A program made the translations under genes and the position numbers. From the IMG/VR virus record IMGVR_UViG_3300048818_000054, positions 1 to 64,000 of that record: 64,000 nt of DNA; one strand, written 5' to 3'. Below are positions 7,353 through 14,105 of this stretch, piece by piece; the stretch's first letter is position 1, and each line of letters opens with the position of its first letter. The DNA is from a virus. The notes below the pieces were generated by a model. That model searched no databases and had not been told where the DNA came from. It was given only the letters and a program-made list of their open reading frames with translations.

Positions 7353-8038
7353 TTCATGCTTCCCGATGCGTCAAAAACATGGCTCGTGACCAGCATGAGC
7401 GGCGGGTCGGCAAGGGTGCAGTTGCCTTGGTTATCGAGGTCGAAACTGACGACGTTGATGCACTGTTTCTGGTGAACAAGAATGACCTCTTGCGAGAAAA
7501 TCGTCTCCACCTTGGGGTTGAGCTTGATGACCTCCACGCGGACCGGGCATTTCAAGTCGCGGTCATTGTCCGCCACGTCTTGGCCGTTGCGGTGAAACTT
7601 GAACATGTGAACGCCCACGTCGAAGCGACCGGGCAGCTTGCCTCGGATCGTGGTCATTTCCTTTTGGGTAAGGTCGTCAATCTCTGTGCTCTTGCCGTTG
7701 CCCGCGCCGTCGCGGTCGTCAACGAAGTGCTTCGAGTCCACCCAGCCCTTGCAATCGTGGTCAAGGCTGACGCCGTGGGACTCACGGGCGTTGTACCAAA
7801 CGTCGGTCTGACCCGACTTGTCCAAGGAACTGCTGTCGGGGATAATGACGTGCAAATCCACGTCCGCGTCATAGTCCATAGACCACTCTGCGGTGATGAC
7901 GTATTCGGCGGTGATCTTGAGGCCGGCCGCTTGGTCCTTTGGCGCGACCTGATTTATCAGGACGGCTTGCTGGGCGAGCAGATAATCGACAAGCGCAATC
8001 CAGCCTATGCGCTCAAGGAACTGGCGTCGATCAATCAT
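7349..8038 (-). CDS. Membrane-anchored YfaP/DUF2135-like protein
   Basis: 229 residues from ATG 8038, which overlaps the TGA of the ExbB-like gene (ATGA). One N-terminal hydrophobic segment (GWIALVDYLLAQQAVLI, about residues 11-27), then a beta-domain: AEWSMDYDADVDLHVIIPDS, VSLDHDCKGWVDS and later GRFDVGVHMFKFHRNGQD. This follows the DUF2135/YfaP layout (W...DxDLHVxxP...LDxD.xG...G.Y.V.vh.....). The topology of a single N-terminal anchor plus exported domain resembles ExbD/TolR, although the domain differs. Cys200 and Cys209 might form a disulphide. Partner of the upstream channel-like protein by operon position. Confidence 0.7.
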   Translation of the reverse strand: MIDRRQFLERIGWIALVDYLLAQQAVLINQVAPKDQAAGLKITAEYVITAEWSMDYDADVDLHVIIPDSSSLDKSGQTDVWYNARESHGVSLDHDCKGWVDSKHFVDDRDGAGNGKSTEIDDLTQKEMTTIRGKLPGRFDVGVHMFKFHRNGQDVADNDRDLKCPVRVEVIKLNPKVETIFSQEVILVHQKQCINVVSFDLDNQGNCTLADPPLMLVTSHVFDASGSMK

Positions 8039-8475
8039 ACGCGGGCCGCGTGGCGCGCGCCCCAATCCAAATTAAATACGAGGGTTGAGACGATAATCAA
8101 CCCAATCGCCCCGGCCTGTATCGTCACGATAGATGTACCGAGTGGAGTAAGACCGGATGAACCTAGGCTCAAAGCCACTATGTTTATCCGTAATCCCGTG
8201 GTCGTCCCGAGGATGCCCCACAACGGCAGCACGCCCATGGCGTAAATCGCCCAATAGGGCTGCGTATCCGAAGCAACTCGCCAAGATTGCCAGCCCAATA
8301 AGAAGGCCGAAACGAGCACGTATCCCGCGATAATCGAAGTCGTGTAGGACAAATCCGTGCGCCACGTCTCTTGTAAAATGCCTTGGAACCAACCAAAGCA
8401 AACGGCCACCAAGAGCGCAAGACAAAGAACGAAATGCTGCACGAAGCATCGGTGGCCCATCATATCGAAGTCCAA
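8035..8475 (-). CDS. MotA/TolQ/ExbB-like membrane protein
   Basis: 146 residues, four predicted transmembrane helices (about 14-33, 43-61, 74-95, 108-134). The last two contain VLPLWGILGTTTGLRINIVA and LGTSIVTIQAGAIGLIIVST, which match the MotA/TolQ/ExbB proton-channel signature (G-LGT-xxG near helix 3, then small residues and AxGL in helix 4). TTG 8475 overlaps the upstream stop; ATG 8463 is an alternative. If the family call is right, it would form a pentameric ion channel that couples proton flow to a partner protein. The family is usually over 200 residues, so this is a minimal version. Confidence 0.6.
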   Translation of the reverse strand: MDFDMMGHRCFVQHFVLCLALLVAVCFGWFQGILQETWRTDLSYTTSIIAGYVLVSAFLLGWQSWRVASDTQPYWAIYAMGVLPLWGILGTTTGLRINIVALSLGSSGLTPLGTSIVTIQAGAIGLIIVSTLVFNLDWGARHAARV

Positions 8476-9114
8476 TCAGATTGCGTTGTCCCAAGGCTTC
8501 ACATGCCCTTCATGCTCGCTGTCGGATTTTGGCGCTGTCTCGCCCGGCACGTCGGGATGCGCGTCAAAGCGAGGATCAAGCGGCGAGTGGGCAGGGCCGT
8601 CCGGGGGCGTCGGCGGGATCATTGTGACAGGCGGCACGACGGGCGCGGAGGGCTGACCCTTGACCAACTTCTGGAAGGCCGTCTTGAGGTTCGCCAGCAC
8701 GGTCTTGGCCGGCACGACGCCGGTTCCGCACGATACGCCCTTGACGACAAAGCGAACCAGCGCATTCGGATACTTCGGGTCTTCCGATATGCTGATGAAC
8801 ACCTGATCTGCATGAAGGTCCGTCTTGGGCGGGATGGCGTTGACGACGGCCATAAACTTCTTGGCTTTGTCGCCGCTGATAATGAGCAGCGCGCCGTGGC
8901 TGTAGTCTGCGGCCTCTTTGAAAATCTGCTCGACCGTGGCGACAGGCAGACAAGCCTTCATGATCGGGTCTTGCGACGCGTCCTGAATGAACACCTTGTC
9001 CATGGTGGTGCCGCCATCGGAAACTCCGATGCTTTTGACGGCTAGGGAGGGCGTGGCCCATAGAACGATTGAAAGAACGTTGGCGATTAGGCCGATCGGT
9101 ATCCAGCGGAGCAT
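8476..9114 (-). CDS. Secreted protein with signal peptide, 212 aa
   Basis: ATG 9114 with GAGGAA upstream gives a classic signal peptide: MLRW, hydrophobic core IPIGLIANVLSIVLWA, cleavage after PSLA. The mature part has two cysteines (in IMKACLP and VSCGTG) and a proline-rich tail (VVPPVTMIPPTPPDGPAHSP). First gene of the ExbB-like operon, so probably its periplasmic component. The longer frame to 9141 lacks a ribosome binding site. No family recognised. Confidence 0.75.
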   Translation of the reverse strand: MLRWIPIGLIANVLSIVLWATPSLAVKSIGVSDGGTTMDKVFIQDASQDPIMKACLPVATVEQIFKEAADYSHGALLIISGDKAKKFMAVVNAIPPKTDLHADQVFISISEDPKYPNALVRFVVKGVSCGTGVVPAKTVLANLKTAFQKLVKGQPSAPVVPPVTMIPPTPPDGPAHSPLDPRFDAHPDVPGETAPKSDSEHEGHVKPWDNAI

Positions 9115-9139
9115 GTCAGTGTTCCTCTTCGAATTGACC

Positions 9140-9167
9140 ACTCTGGCCTATTCAAGGGATTTGTCAA
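9140..9167 (-). promoter_or_regulatory. Possible promoter for the ExbB-like operon
   Basis: Consensus -35 TTGACA (9162-9167) with 16 bp to CAGAGT (9140-9145), a poor -10. It lies at the right distance from the operon's first start (9114). Weak on its own. Confidence 0.3.
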
Positions 9168-9477
9168 GCCGCTTGCTGCGACGCAAAGCACGCTTCTCGT
9201 CTGCCAATTGCTTCGCTTGAAGGTCGATCGCCTTCAATTTCAGGGCTGCAACGTCTATGCCGGCCGGCGTCACGACGTAAACCGTATCCTTCTGATCGTT
9301 GATTTTGTGACTCGCGCGCATGAGGCCCATTTCGATCAACTCTTCGATCAATGGGACGCAATCGTGGCCGGGCGAGGCGCAAAAGAAGTTGCGATGCGAG
9401 GTTCTGATCTTGCCTTGTAGGCCGAGGCTATGCGTCAGAATGCCCAAATGCGTGTCGGTCAGATTTTCTAGGCTCAT
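9148..9477 (-). CDS. Winged-helix-like protein, 109 aa
   Basis: ATG 9477 overlaps the upstream stop (ATGA). MSLENLTDTHLGILTHSLGL, then CVPLIEELIEMGLMRASHKI and DTVYVVTPAGIDVA: helix, recognition-type helix, and a strand pair ending in TPAG, as in winged-helix phage proteins. C-terminal third is a charged helix (KQLADEKRALRRSKRLDK). May bind DNA; its target is unknown. Confidence 0.7.
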   Translation of the reverse strand: MSLENLTDTHLGILTHSLGLQGKIRTSHRNFFCASPGHDCVPLIEELIEMGLMRASHKINDQKDTVYVVTPAGIDVAALKLKAIDLQAKQLADEKRALRRSKRLDKSLE

Positions 9478-9677
9478 ATCAGCTTCCTGACTTCCAATTC
9501 GGCAAACAGCAACGCCTTGTGCGCGGAAATGCCTTCGGCCCCGATGATCGTTGCTTGGGGACTTTTCGCGATCAAGTCTTCGCAATCGGCGTAATAAGCC
9601 AACGCGTCTTTGATCTCTTTGACCGTCATCTTTTCGATCGGGACACCGGCAAAACTGTAGCCGCTGCGCGTTCTCAT
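9474..9677 (-). CDS. Hypothetical protein, 67 aa
   Basis: ATG 9677 overlaps the upstream stop (ATGA) and the next gene starts inside its stop. Helical: KMTVKEIKDALAYYADCEDL, then HKALLFAELEVRKLI. Part of a chain of coupled small genes from 10749 to 9148. Function unknown. Confidence 0.7.
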   Translation of the reverse strand: MRTRSGYSFAGVPIEKMTVKEIKDALAYYADCEDLIAKSPQATIIGAEGISAHKALLFAELEVRKLI

Positions 9678-9856
9678 TTTACGCGGTCGAGCAGTAGGGT
9701 CGCCATCGCTACTATGTCTGCGGCGGTCGCGGATATGCCGTGGACTTGGAACCAGTGGCGCGCCAAGTCGAACGTATCCATCACCCTCAAAATCTGTAGG
9801 GCGTCGAAGGGACGCTTGACGATATCCGCGTGCAAAGCGGCTTCGCTCTCTTTCAT
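9674..9856 (-). CDS. Hypothetical protein, 60 aa
   Basis: ATG 9856 overlaps the upstream stop (ATGA). Largely helical (DALQILRVMDTFDLARHWFQ, DIVAMATLLLDRVK). The long upstream in-frame extension is rejected because it is a shadow of the gene at 9853-10287. Function unknown. Confidence 0.65.
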   Translation of the reverse strand: MKESEAALHADIVKRPFDALQILRVMDTFDLARHWFQVHGISATAADIVAMATLLLDRVK

Positions 9857-10287
9857 GACGGAACTCCGCGCGCGTCTTCCCGCATCTTGGCAAGCGCGGC
9901 CTGTTCGGTGCGCTGGGTGGCGTGAATTTCCTTCTGGTAAGCGGCAATCTCGGCCCGCGTCATCAAGCGCCAATCGTCGGCAAGCTTGGCGAGGTTCGGT
10001 TCTTGGAAAACCTTCTGGGCCTCTTCCGATACATGCTCGCCGGCTGCCAGTTGAAGCGCGCCTTCGATAGTGATGCGCGTGTTCAGGTGCGTCTTGTCCG
10101 ACGTGAGGTAAAGCTGAATATCGATACTGACGCCTTCGGGGGCTGTCCACACGACGGGGTAAGCCAGTGGGGCCAATGTCACGTCCAACTTGGGCGGATG
10201 CACGCTGCACGGGCCGAGGCCGCATACGGCGCACGTACGGGGATATGGCTTGCCTTGCGCGGCAAGGTCTTTCTGGCACTCAGGCAT
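9853..10287 (-). CDS. Hypothetical cysteine-motif protein, 144 aa
   Basis: ATG 10287 overlaps the TAA of the upstream regulator (TAATG). N-terminal MPECQKDLAAQ and TCAVCGLGPCSVH give C, CxxC and C, a possible zinc knuckle over residues 4-27. A beta-rich middle (VSIDIQLYLTSDKTHLNTRI) precedes a helical C-terminus (MTRAEIAAYQKEIHATQRTE). Function unknown; coupled to the alpha-CTD-like gene. Confidence 0.7.
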   Translation of the reverse strand: MPECQKDLAAQGKPYPRTCAVCGLGPCSVHPPKLDVTLAPLAYPVVWTAPEGVSIDIQLYLTSDKTHLNTRITIEGALQLAAGEHVSEEAQKVFQEPNLAKLADDWRLMTRAEIAAYQKEIHATQRTEQAALAKMREDARGVPS

Positions 10288-10625
10288 TAGTAAAATCCCC
10301 CGATCATTTCCGTGATCTCGGCTGCGCCCGTCTTGCCGATGTTCGGCCAGCGCAAAAGGTCTCTGAAACCAATCTTTCGAATTTCGTCATCGGACACTTG
10401 GTCAGGACCGAAAATTCCTCGAAGGCCATTGACCGCTCTAGTGCTCAAGCCGCGCTTGCGCCAATTGTCGGCGGGCAGGGCTTCATATTCTTGAGCCTTC
10501 GCCACGATCATGTCAACCATCGGGCGCGTGACACCGGCAACTTCAGCGATCGTGACGTGATGCACGCCTTCGCAATGAAGTTCGTACACGCGAGCGTGCG
10601 GGATCAAGCATTTGTTAAGTTTCAT
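10287..10625 (-). CDS. HTH protein with RNA polymerase alpha-CTD-like (HhH) domain
   Basis: 112 residues from ATG 10625 with AGGAAG upstream. Residues about 10-45 look like a helix-turn-helix (VYELHCEGVHHVTIAEVAGV, then TRPMVDMIVAKAQEY). Residues about 58-110 read LSTRAVNGLRGIFGPDQVSD ... IRKIGFRDLLRWPNIGKTGA, matching the alpha-CTD pattern LSxRAxNxL ... DLLxxxNxGKxxxxEI. Alpha-CTD binds DNA UP elements and activators; similar helix-hairpin-helix units also occur in DNA-binding proteins unrelated to RNAP. Candidate phage transcription regulator. The call rests on motif resemblance only. Confidence 0.6.
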   Translation of the reverse strand: MKLNKCLIPHARVYELHCEGVHHVTIAEVAGVTRPMVDMIVAKAQEYEALPADNWRKRGLSTRAVNGLRGIFGPDQVSDDEIRKIGFRDLLRWPNIGKTGAAEITEMIGGFY

Positions 10626-10749
10626 GGCTGCACTTCCTATCCCAATCCTGCACGTAAGGGTCAAGGAATGGCGTATCGTTTTCGCCCGGCACGATATCCG
10701 GATTGCCACGACGCACCGTTCGAAACCTATTGTCGCTCACGTCGGGCAT
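10615..10749 (-). CDS. Hypothetical protein, 44 aa
   Basis: ATG 10749 overlaps the end of the gene at 10737-11210, and its TAA overlaps the start of the next gene. Product begins MPDVSDNRFRTVRRGNPDIV and ends YVQDWDRKCSHET. Charged, soluble. Coupling on both sides supports translation; function unknown. Confidence 0.55.
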   Translation of the reverse strand: MPDVSDNRFRTVRRGNPDIVPGENDTPFLDPYVQDWDRKCSHET

Positions 10750-11210
10750 GGGAAACCCCAATCGGTGACGCGGCCTTGCAAAAGCTTGATGGCCGACTTG
10801 CTGGCGTAGCCAATTAAACCGTAGACCTTGTTCGAAAGCGTCGCCTTCTGGAGATAGGCGGTGCTGAACGGAACACCGAAATAGCCGTGGACGTAATCGT
10901 TCGGCTCTATCGTCGGGTCGAACACCTGACCGTTATCGTCCACTGTCCAAGCGTGGTCGATCGGAATGCCGTGAACCGTAATCATGCCTTCCACGTAGCG
11001 CCGATCTTTGTTCCTGAACGCGTCATGCGTGGCGTTCATGTAGCATTGCTTCGGCTGGCCGCGCGGGCCGAGGTAAGTCTGATCGGTGACGGTGTAGGCA
11101 ACGCCGTGTCTAAGCAAGAAATGTTGTGGTGACAGAATATCGAACCTAGGGGGCATCAAGTCGGACACCATCGTCAGATATTTCTTGATCTGATCGACAT
11201 GCTCACTCAT
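10737..11210 (-). CDS. Protein with Cys-His-Asp papain/transglutaminase-like layout
   Basis: 157 residues; ATG 11210 overlaps the upstream stop (ATGA). The order QCYMNATHDAF (Cys about residue 56), IDHAWTVDDNGQVFDPTIEP (His about 85, Asp about 97) is the Cys...His-A-W...D-P-T arrangement of papain/transglutaminase-fold phage proteins. If active it would be a thiol hydrolase or amidase acting in the cytoplasm. Substrate unknown. No signal peptide. Confidence 0.55.
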   Translation of the reverse strand: MSEHVDQIKKYLTMVSDLMPPRFDILSPQHFLLRHGVAYTVTDQTYLGPRGQPKQCYMNATHDAFRNKDRRYVEGMITVHGIPIDHAWTVDDNGQVFDPTIEPNDYVHGYFGVPFSTAYLQKATLSNKVYGLIGYASKSAIKLLQGRVTDWGFPCPT

Positions 11211-11416
11211 GGGAGCACCGTGCAGGCGGCGTCCGTAGTGGTCGCCGGGGTCGTGCGGGTCGCGAAGTGATCGCGCATCCAGCGCCTGCGCTCGGCCACC
11301 AAGTCACGGGGCTCTGAGGCGCGCATTCCAGCTATCGCCAGTGCGGCGCTGTTCTTGTGCGGCCTGCCAAGACCGGGCAGGCGGTTCGTGGGTTGCAGCA
11401 TGTTGAAGGTTGCCAT
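11207..11416 (-). CDS. Hypothetical protein, 69 aa, probably leaderless
   Basis: ATG 11416 lies six bases after the -10 box of the promoter at 11423-11450, so the mRNA would begin at or next to the start codon, and no Shine-Dalgarno exists. Product begins MATFNMLQPTNRLPGLGRPH and has an arginine-rich middle (EPRDLVAERRRWMRD). First gene of the coupled series that runs to 9148. Function unknown. Confidence 0.6.
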   Translation of the reverse strand: MATFNMLQPTNRLPGLGRPHKNSAALAIAGMRASEPRDLVAERRRWMRDHFATRTTPATTTDAACTVLP

Positions 11417-11422
11417 AATTCA

Positions 11423-11450
11423 AACATAGCACCTGTCACGTCTCTTGCAA
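11423..11450 (-). promoter_or_regulatory. Promoter, TTGCAA-16-TATGTT
   Basis: -35 at 11445-11450 and -10 at 11423-11428, with GTGC just before the -10. Very like the promoter at 15840-15867, including matching sequence 33 bp upstream of the -35. Confidence 0.65.
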
Positions 11451-11473
11451 GTGTAAGTCTCTGTAGTGGTTAA

Positions 11474-11692
11474 TCAATCCTTATAGGCGGCAGGCGGGTC
11501 GTCCTTGAACTTCACCTTGCGGCTGTCCGTTTCCAGTGCCGCCTTGATCTCCGCCTTCACGAATTCGAATATGTGGTCGGCGTCGTTTCGGCCTGACACG
11601 ATGCGCGTCAGCAAGCAGCGGCACCGCTCATGCAAGCGATGATCCCTTAGTGTGTGAGCGCCTTTGAGGGTCAATTGATGCTCGGCGGACAA
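11474..11692 (-). CDS. Hypothetical basic protein, 72 aa
   Basis: TTG at 11692 gives 72 residues; a TTG at 11674 that overlaps the upstream TGA (TTGA) gives 66 and fits the coupling style here. HTLRDHRLHERCRCLLTRIV is basic and helical; C-terminus KVKFKDDPPAAYKD. Last gene before the promoter at 11423. Function unknown. Confidence 0.55.
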   Translation of the reverse strand: MSAEHQLTLKGAHTLRDHRLHERCRCLLTRIVSGRNDADHIFEFVKAEIKAALETDSRKVKFKDDPPAAYKD

Positions 11693-11928
11693 TCTGAAAT
11701 CGGGGTGAAATGCACATTGTCATCGTTCCGCGTGATCTCTTCCCACACGTCGGCTGCGGTCTCTGGCGCGATGTTGCCGCATCCGCCCGCGATGCTCTTG
11801 CTCTCGTAATCCAGCGTGAAGATCGCGGCATAGCCCATGCTTGGGAATTTCTTGGCCATCAAAGCATCGAACGCAGCCTGCGCCTCGGATAGGATGACCA
11901 TCTTGGCGGTCTTCACCAGATTTGACAT
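11671..11928 (-). CDS. Hypothetical protein, 85 aa
   Basis: ATG 11928 with TGGAG upstream; it overlaps the end of the previous gene by 16 bp. Begins MSNLVKTAKMVILSEAQAAF; middle GYAAIFTLDYESKSIAGGCG. Mixed alpha/beta, soluble. Function unknown. Confidence 0.7.
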   Translation of the reverse strand: MSNLVKTAKMVILSEAQAAFDALMAKKFPSMGYAAIFTLDYESKSIAGGCGNIAPETAADVWEEITRNDDNVHFTPISDCPPSIN

Positions 11929-12275
11929 TTGACGAACTCCATTCGGCGCGAGGTTGTTTGATGGCTCTTGCCCGGCCGTCCTGACCTTACACCAAACAGC
12001 ACCGGTTCGCCGTGGTCAATCTCCAATTTTGTCGCAATGAGTCTGAGAGCGTTAATCAGGTCCACCGTGCGCTCTGGCATCTGAAAATTCGCACCCAAAT
12101 AGGCGTACATTTGGCAGCCTTCAACGTGGCCGTGAATGACCTCTTCGAACGTGGGGTCTTGCTCGCTCTTGAGCACGCCTTGCTCGACTAGGTAGCGTCG
12201 TGAGCCGAGGGGATGCACGCCGGGGGTGACAAGACAGCGCTTGCGATCTTGGCTGATGTAGAAGCGCTCGCTCAT
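11913..12275 (-). CDS. Hypothetical protein, 120 aa
   Basis: ATG 12275 overlaps the upstream stop (ATGA). Contains EGCQMYAYLGANFQMPERTV and LINALRLIATKLEIDHGEPV. No transmembrane segment or known motif. Coupled between the WYL-like gene and the gene at 11671. Function unknown. Confidence 0.7.
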   Translation of the reverse strand: MSERFYISQDRKRCLVTPGVHPLGSRRYLVEQGVLKSEQDPTFEEVIHGHVEGCQMYAYLGANFQMPERTVDLINALRLIATKLEIDHGEPVLFGVRSGRPGKSHQTTSRRMEFVKCQIW

Positions 12276-12481
12276 GCTTTAGGAGCCCAACTGTGAATGT
12301 CCTTCATCGCAAATTCGCGATACAGGGCGATCTCACCTTTTTTGATGACTTCGGCATTCAACAGGTATTGCGCTTCGGTGTGCCACGGCGTCGTCCCCAA
12401 CCGAACGCCGATCGGACGGATCAAGTAGGTTTTCCGGTGACCACGCCAGTTCGTGTAATCAATCTCTACGTACGGGCTCAA
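12272..12481 (-). CDS. Single WYL-like domain protein, 69 aa
   Basis: TTG 12481 overlaps the upstream TGA and has GGAGG seven bases before it. VEIDYTNWRGHRKTYLIRPI, then WHTEAQYLLNAEVIKKGEIA and REFAMKDIHSW follow the WYL domain pattern (I-x-Y-x-N..G....R.I.P, WH...Q.LL.A.D..K...R.FA.KDI). WYL domains sense ligands in bacterial and phage regulators; a lone domain without HTH may act as a co-regulator. An alternative ATG at 12508 is possible. Confidence 0.6.
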   Translation of the reverse strand: MSPYVEIDYTNWRGHRKTYLIRPIGVRLGTTPWHTEAQYLLNAEVIKKGEIALYREFAMKDIHSWAPKA

Positions 12482-12609
12482 AAACAATCCTCCACAATTT
12501 TGTTCCATATCCCGCGAATGGCGTTGTAAACAAGCACCGTCGCGCGCATGAAGCCAAATAAGGCAAAGCAGAGTAGGATATTCGAGACTGGTTCTGAAAG
12601 ACTGGTCAT
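12478..12609 (-). CDS. Small membrane protein, 43 aa
   Basis: ATG 12609 with GAGG upstream, TGA 12478 overlapping the WYL-like start. MTSLSEPVSNILLCFALFGF, then MRATVLVYNAIRGIWNKIVE: one transmembrane segment near residues 9-32 and an amphipathic tail. Function unknown. Confidence 0.6.
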   Translation of the reverse strand: MTSLSEPVSNILLCFALFGFMRATVLVYNAIRGIWNKIVEDCF

Positions 12610-12659
12610 ACGTCCTCATGCCCATCTGGGCGGTAGCCGGGCAGCGGATCGCCGGCAAG

Positions 12660-12953
12660 CTACGTAGCGGGCTTGTGTGGCGGCTTGGGGATATTGAGGC
12701 CGGCGTTCGACATGTTGCCTTCATCGGGCGTGAACTTCATTCCGGGCGGCATAACACGCAAGAGGGTCTGTCCGGCCTTGCAACTGCGGATAATGAAGTC
12801 GGCAATGTCATCGCGGCCTTGCGGGACGCCCAAGCTGACGATGTTGTCGCCGTCATCGAACAAAACCCACATGTCGGCCACGCCGCCGCCCGCCAGCGCG
12901 ATCGTCTTGATCTTCTGGCCGACGATCTTGGTCTGCGTGATGATGATCGTCAC
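12660..12953 (-). CDS. Hypothetical protein, 97 aa
   Basis: GTG 12953 with GGAGG eight bases upstream. Beta-rich start (VTIIITQTKIVGQKIKTIAL), then ADMWVLFDDGDNIVSLGVPQ and a helical DDIADFIIRSCKAG. The longer frame to 13109 is rejected because it overlaps another gene. Function unknown. Confidence 0.7.
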   Translation of the reverse strand: MTIIITQTKIVGQKIKTIALAGGGVADMWVLFDDGDNIVSLGVPQGRDDIADFIIRSCKAGQTLLRVMPPGMKFTPDEGNMSNAGLNIPKPPHKPAT

Positions 12954-12957
12954 ATGC

Positions 12958-13119
12958 TTATCCTCCTTGGAAGCGCCAGCTAATCGTGTCGATAAGATGT
13001 TGCAGAACTGCCCGAGCGTCTTCGAGATCGCCGCCCCAAACCTCGAATGTGCTGAGTGAGGCTTGTAAGTGCGCGCGTAGGTGCGACGGCTCTTTCGGAT
13101 CGTGCTCAATCATCAACAT
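12958..13119 (-). CDS. Hypothetical protein, 53 aa
   Basis: ATG 13119 (or 13113) with AGGAGATAG upstream; TAA 12958 lies four bases from the next start. MLMIEHDPKEPSHLRAHLQA, then TFEVWGGDLEDARAVLQHLI. Soluble, helical. Function unknown. Confidence 0.6.
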   Translation of the reverse strand: MLMIEHDPKEPSHLRAHLQASLSTFEVWGGDLEDARAVLQHLIDTISWRFQGG

Positions 13120-13139
13120 CTATCTCCTATGGTGCGCGG

Positions 13140-13352
13140 TCACTTGGGCGGTTCCAATACGTTCCTCGGCTGATCTTTGAAATCGCCACGCAGCCACAAA
13201 CGGGTGACCAAGAACTCTCCGAACACGCAAAGCAATCGCACTTCGCTCTCGCTTACCACGTCCGGATCAAAATCTAGCGCCACGGTGCGCGCGTATTCGT
13301 GCAGAGCGCGAAGCTCTGGCCGTAATGGATTGCCGGCTTGGTCGGTCACCAT
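13140..13352 (-). CDS. Hypothetical protein, 70 aa
   Basis: ATG 13352 overlaps the upstream stop by 7 bp. Charged helical protein (RPELRALHEYARTVALDFDP, SESEVRLLCVFGEFLVTRLW). Coupled to the gene at 13346. Function unknown. Confidence 0.65.
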   Translation of the reverse strand: MVTDQAGNPLRPELRALHEYARTVALDFDPDVVSESEVRLLCVFGEFLVTRLWLRGDFKDQPRNVLEPPK

Positions 13353-13570
13353 TGCGCCGGGTCTTTTGGGGCAACTTGGGGATTGGAGCCTTCTTGCATA
13401 TGAGCGATGCGTTCCAACGCGTCGGCGCAGCGCGCCATCTGAGCGGTCACAATCTCCGCAACGTCGGAAAGCGCAAGGGCTAACTTGATGCTGTTCACTT
13501 CGTTAGCTGGCATCGCGACCACAAGCCGCAAATTGTGGAACACGGCTCGGCCGGCTTCAATGTCGCTCAT
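13346..13570 (-). CDS. Hypothetical protein, 74 aa
   Basis: ATG 13570 preceded by GGGAGGTTGCC. The in-frame start at 13594 lacks a ribosome binding site. Helical: FHNLRLVVAMPANEVNSIKL, ALALSDVAEIVTAQMARCAD. Downstream of the promoter at 13646-13673. Function unknown. Confidence 0.7.
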   Translation of the reverse strand: MSDIEAGRAVFHNLRLVVAMPANEVNSIKLALALSDVAEIVTAQMARCADALERIAHMQEGSNPQVAPKDPAQW

Positions 13571-13655
13571 GGCAACCTCCCAATAAATAACCAATACCCC
13601 CAGAAGCCAGACAAATTAAAAAACCAAGGGCTAAACCAAACAGTGTGTTAAGCAC
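13557..13655 (-). CDS. Possible 32-aa membrane peptide
   Basis: GTG 13655 with GGGGG five bases upstream. MLNTLFGLALGFLICLASGG, then IGYLLGGCHERH: one strong transmembrane segment. Conflict: the promoter at 13646-13673 would start its transcript downstream of this GTG, so only readthrough from upstream could express it. Confidence 0.35.
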   Translation of the reverse strand: MLNTLFGLALGFLICLASGGIGYLLGGCHERH

Positions 13656-13673
13656 GGCAACCCCCTTGTGCAA
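13646..13673 (-). promoter_or_regulatory. Promoter with palindrome at -35, TTGCAC-16-TTAACA
   Basis: -35 (13668-13673) is the right half of the palindrome; -10 TTAACA (13646-13651) preceded by GTGC. Weaker -10 than its relatives. Confidence 0.45.
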
Positions 13674-13682
13674 CTAGTTGCA
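13669..13682 (-). promoter_or_regulatory. Palindrome TGCAACTAGTTGCA, copy 2
   Basis: Overlaps the -35 of the promoter at 13646-13673; followed by CAAGG on the minus strand. Protein bound here would block the promoter. Confidence 0.8.
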
Positions 13683-13744
13683 AATGCGACCGGGCTCTTC
13701 ACCCGATCGCCATTCGTCTTAAGCGGCGAAAGAACCGCCCGATA

Positions 13745-14074
13745 TCAGGCCGCGAGTTTGCTTTTGCGGCGGGTGGACTTCGCCTTTGACATCGTGCCGC
13801 CGAATGCGATAACGAGCGCTTCGACAGAGCCGTAGAAACGGGGAAGGCCGTGAGGGCGAGACAGGTCGCGGGTGTAATAGACAGGCGAACGCCATTCGCC
13901 AAGCCCGCCATTGCCGTCATCGTCACGAATACATTCCTGCTTGACGTAGCCGACCGTGACGCCGTTGCCATTGAGAACCGGATACTTGAACTTCGGATAC
14001 CCGTAAATCGACGTGTACTTGACGGGCTCTCCCACCGTACAGTCGAACAGGCTTGCAGCATTGTTATAAGGCAT
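13745..14074 (-). CDS. Hypothetical protein, 109 aa
   Basis: ATG 14074 with GGAGAAGG upstream. YTSIYGYPKFKYPVLNGNGV, then DDGNGGLGEWRSPVYYTRDL; C-terminus strongly basic (SKAKSTRRKSKLAA), which suggests nucleic-acid binding. First gene after the promoter at 14128-14155. A frame starting at TTG 14109 is a shadow. Function unknown. Confidence 0.7.
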   Translation of the reverse strand: MPYNNAASLFDCTVGEPVKYTSIYGYPKFKYPVLNGNGVTVGYVKQECIRDDDGNGGLGEWRSPVYYTRDLSRPHGLPRFYGSVEALVIAFGGTMSKAKSTRRKSKLAA

Positions 14075-14105
14075 TTTCCTTCTCCTATTTCGGACGGAAT
14101 GTCCG

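Noticed and set aside
9140-9167. Strong promoter for the ExbB-like operon
   Set aside because: The -35 is perfect but the -10 (CAGAGT) is poor; kept only as a low-confidence feature.
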